Shown here: one piece after another, positions 62,335 through 64,000 of the stretch | Numbering within the stretch: the stretch's first letter is position 1 | How the letters are laid out: each line of letters starts with the position of its first letter | From: Proteiniborus ethanoligenes | Lineage (GTDB): Bacteria > Bacillota > Clostridia > Tissierellales > Proteiniboraceae | Reading direction: 5' to 3' | DNA: 64,000 bases | NCBI RefSeq assembly: GCF_900107485.1 | Contig: NZ_FNQE01000007.1 | Location: 1-64,000, forward strand | Position numbers and translations under genes: made by a program | Notes under the pieces: model-generated | Database searches by the model: none | Told to the model about the DNA's origin: nothing | What the model saw: the letters and a program-made list of their open reading frames with translations, nothing else

Positions 62335-63699
62335 TTACCTAAGTCTTTTTTCATATTTCTCTATATACTCATTTAAGGATTTTACAACAAGGGATGATAA
62401 TCCTATTAAGCCTATAAGGTTCGGGATTACCATAAGGGCGTTAAACATATCTGCTAAGTTCCAAACAAGCTCTACTTCTAGTGTGGCTCCTATAATTATT
62501 CCTGCTAAAACTAAAATTCTATAATATTTAATCCCTTTGTTACCGAATAGATATTTTATATTTTGTTCTCCAAAAAAATACCAGCCTATTATAGTAGAAA
62601 AAGCAAAGAAAAACAAACAGACTGCTATAAATTGAATACCAAAGTTACTAGTAATACCACTTAAGCCTACACGAAAGCCTTCCTGTGTCAGTGCAGCACC
62701 TGTTAAGCCTGAGCCTAGCACCCCTGTAGTTAATACAACTAAAGCTGTAATAGTACACACTATTCCAGTATCTACTATTACTCCAATTATAGATACTAAT
62801 CCTTGCTGTACTGGATGCTCTACTTTTGCTACTGCATGAGCATGAGGAGTTGAGCCCATGCCTGCTTCATTTGAAAATAAGCCTCTGGCTATTCCATATC
62901 TAAGACTTTCCTTTACTGTTACTCCTATTAGACCGCCAGTAGCAGCTCTTGGGTTAAAAGCACCATAGATTATCATCTTTAGTGCTGGTAAAAGCATGTT
63001 TATATTAATGAATACTATTACTAATCCTCCTAGTATATATAGAGCTGCCATTATAGGTACTACCTTCTCTGTAAATGAACCTATACGCCCTATTCCTCCT
63101 ATGAAAATCAATCCTGCTAATATTGCTATCCCTATTCCTATAACTATAGCAGGTACTCTAGGAGCTGCATTTATTATTGCTGTAGCTATTGAATTTGATT
63201 GCACAATATTTCCCATTATTCCAAGAGCAATAATTATAGTAACTGCAAAAAATCCTGCTAAAAATTTATTTTTTAATCCTTTACTTATGTAGTATGCTGG
63301 TCCTCCGGTAAGGACACCATCCTTACTTTCATTAAACAGCTGTGCTAATACTGCTTCTGCAAATATAGTTCCCATACCTAAGAAGCCGCTTACCCACATC
63401 CAAAATATAGCCCCAGGCCCTCCTGAAGCTATAGCTGTGGCAACTCCAGCAAGATTTCCTGTACCTACTTGAGCAGCTATTGCTGTTGTAAGGGACTGAA
63501 ATGAAGACAGGCCCTCTGCATCTGATTTGTTTTCTCCTTTGCCAAATATCTCTTTTATTGCTGTTCCTAGCTTTGTCACCTGTAAAAATCTTAGTCTTAT
63601 GGTGAACATCAAGCCTGTTCCTAATAATATAAACATCATTATTGGTCCCCACAAGACTCCATTTATTTTATTAACAATATTCATTATAGTTGCAGTCAT
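62335..63699 (-). CDS. Alanine/glycine:cation symporter (AGCS family)
   Basis: 454 residues, about 11 membrane helices. Family blocks: LSSFQSLTTAIAAQVGTGNLAGVATAIASGGPGAIFWMW, GGPAYYISKG, GLFSNEAGMGSTPHAHA and a C-terminal FNALMVIPNLIGL. Sodium-driven uptake of alanine or glycine. GGAGG precedes the ATG. Monocistronic between the TetR unit and the hydrogenase-like gene. Confidence 0.94.
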   Translation of the reverse strand: MTATIMNIVNKINGVLWGPIMMFILLGTGLMFTIRLRFLQVTKLGTAIKEIFGKGENKSDAEGLSSFQSLTTAIAAQVGTGNLAGVATAIASGGPGAIFWMWVSGFLGMGTIFAEAVLAQLFNESKDGVLTGGPAYYISKGLKNKFLAGFFAVTIIIALGIMGNIVQSNSIATAIINAAPRVPAIVIGIGIAILAGLIFIGGIGRIGSFTEKVVPIMAALYILGGLVIVFININMLLPALKMIIYGAFNPRAATGGLIGVTVKESLRYGIARGLFSNEAGMGSTPHAHAVAKVEHPVQQGLVSIIGVIVDTGIVCTITALVVLTTGVLGSGLTGAALTQEGFRVGLSGITSNFGIQFIAVCLFFFAFSTIIGWYFFGEQNIKYLFGNKGIKYYRILVLAGIIIGATLEVELVWNLADMFNALMVIPNLIGLIGLSSLVVKSLNEYIEKYEKRLR

Positions 63700-63742
63700 A
63701 TATTTGCCTCCTAATTTAATTTGTTATCATTAGTTTTTCTAT

Positions 63743-63783
63743 AAAGGGCAAATGAACATATTTTCCTTTTGTTCATGCCCTTT
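63743..63783. terminator. Inverted repeat after the hydrogenase-like gene
   Basis: AAAGGGC..ATGAACA paired with TGTTCATGCCCTTT, one bulge, AT-rich flanks. Confidence 0.65.
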
Positions 63784-63801
63784 TAGTTTTGTAATATATA
63801 T

Positions 63802-64000
63802 TTATATATTTCTTTCGAGTTGTAGATTATTCATATGGAAAATTCTCAAACTGTCATTAACTCCTTTTTCTATTGCAAGCTTTCCGTATTTATCAACTTC
63901 ATTTCTATCCTTCGGACCGTGATGAAGCGAAGCAGCACCACCAATACATCCTCCTACACAAGCCATACCCTCGATAAAATTTGCATCTAGCTTGTTTGCT
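63802..64000 (-). CDS. [FeFe]-hydrogenase-like large subunit, C-terminal part (right edge)
   Basis: Partial; 66 codons before the stop at 63802. The sequence ANFIEGMACVGGCIGG followed by HHGPKDRNEVDKYGK matches the C-terminal end of [FeFe]-hydrogenase large-subunit proteins, where EGMACxGGC holds an H-cluster cysteine. VGG in place of the classical PGG suggests a sensory or group-D-type hydrogenase-like protein, not a standard catalytic one. The 5' part is outside the window. Confidence 0.8.
   Translation of the reverse strand, partial: ANKLDANFIEGMACVGGCIGGAASLHHGPKDRNEVDKYGKLAIEKGVNDSLRIFHMNNLQLERNI

Overview
The window looks like a chromosomal segment of a low-GC, Gram-positive anaerobe, most likely a spore-forming member of the Clostridia/Tissierellia. 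The signs are the AT-rich composition, strong GGAGG ribosome sites with frequent TTG/GTG starts, a T-box leader before ileS, B. subtilis-type LexA and LacI/CcpA-type operator sequences, a tRNA gene with encoded CCA, and the tail of an [FeFe]-hydrogenase-like protein at the right edge. No species is claimed. Most genes lie on the minus strand, so operons read from high to low coordinates.

Layout: (1) 1-8.1 kb: a type I restriction-modification locus (XRE regulator, hsdM, hsdS, a small basic protein, hsdR). It is peppered with a short dispersed repeat, one copy of which sits in frame inside hsdM. (2) 8.2-15.5 kb: a catabolic operon with carbamate kinase, a CaiB/BaiF CoA-transferase, a cyclase-family metal hydrolase, and an oxamate-carbamoyltransferase-like set (YlbE/AllG, a free 56-residue module, FdrA/AllF, YlbF/AllH). 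(3) 15.7-19.6 kb: PucR and LacI-type regulators flanking a PreA-like iron-sulfur flavoprotein. (4) 19.8-35.1 kb: two complete molybdenum hydroxylases of the xanthine dehydrogenase family, two NCS2 uracil/xanthine permeases and an MFS protein, bracketed by two chemoreceptors with C-terminal cytoplasmic sensor domains. (5) 35.4-40.5 kb: T-box-controlled ileS (IleS2 type), a HAD phosphatase, and three tandem microproteins of about 40 residues. (6) 40.5-47.0 kb: a TRAP dicarboxylate-type transporter with an NtrC-like regulator and a periplasmic-binding-domain histidine kinase; a good sigma-54 promoter precedes the transporter. (7) 47.1-52.9 kb: a LexA-controlled small WYL-like gene, a beta-CASP RNase-like protein, NfeD/stomatin, several small proteins and tRNA-Lys. 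(8) 52.7-58.6 kb: an oligopeptide ABC transporter. (9) 59.3-64 kb: an erythromycin-esterase-like secreted protein with altered catalytic residues, TetR-GNAT, an AGCS alanine/sodium symporter, and a hydrogenase fragment.

Reading the genes together, 8-35 kb looks like one functional island for fermenting purines, pyrimidines or ureides. Permeases bring in a nucleobase. Molybdenum hydroxylases and a PreA-like flavoprotein change its redox state. A metal hydrolase opens an amide or ring. An FdrA/YlbE/YlbF complex then phosphorolyses a ureido acid to carbamoyl phosphate, from which carbamate kinase makes ATP. The known uric-acid cluster enzymes (YgeW-type carbamoyltransferase, HyuA, SsnA, YgeX) were not seen here, so this may be a variant route. 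The exact substrate cannot be read from sequence. Candidate LacI operators lie before the regulator gene, beside the first chemoreceptor and before the second hydroxylase operon, suggesting one regulon.
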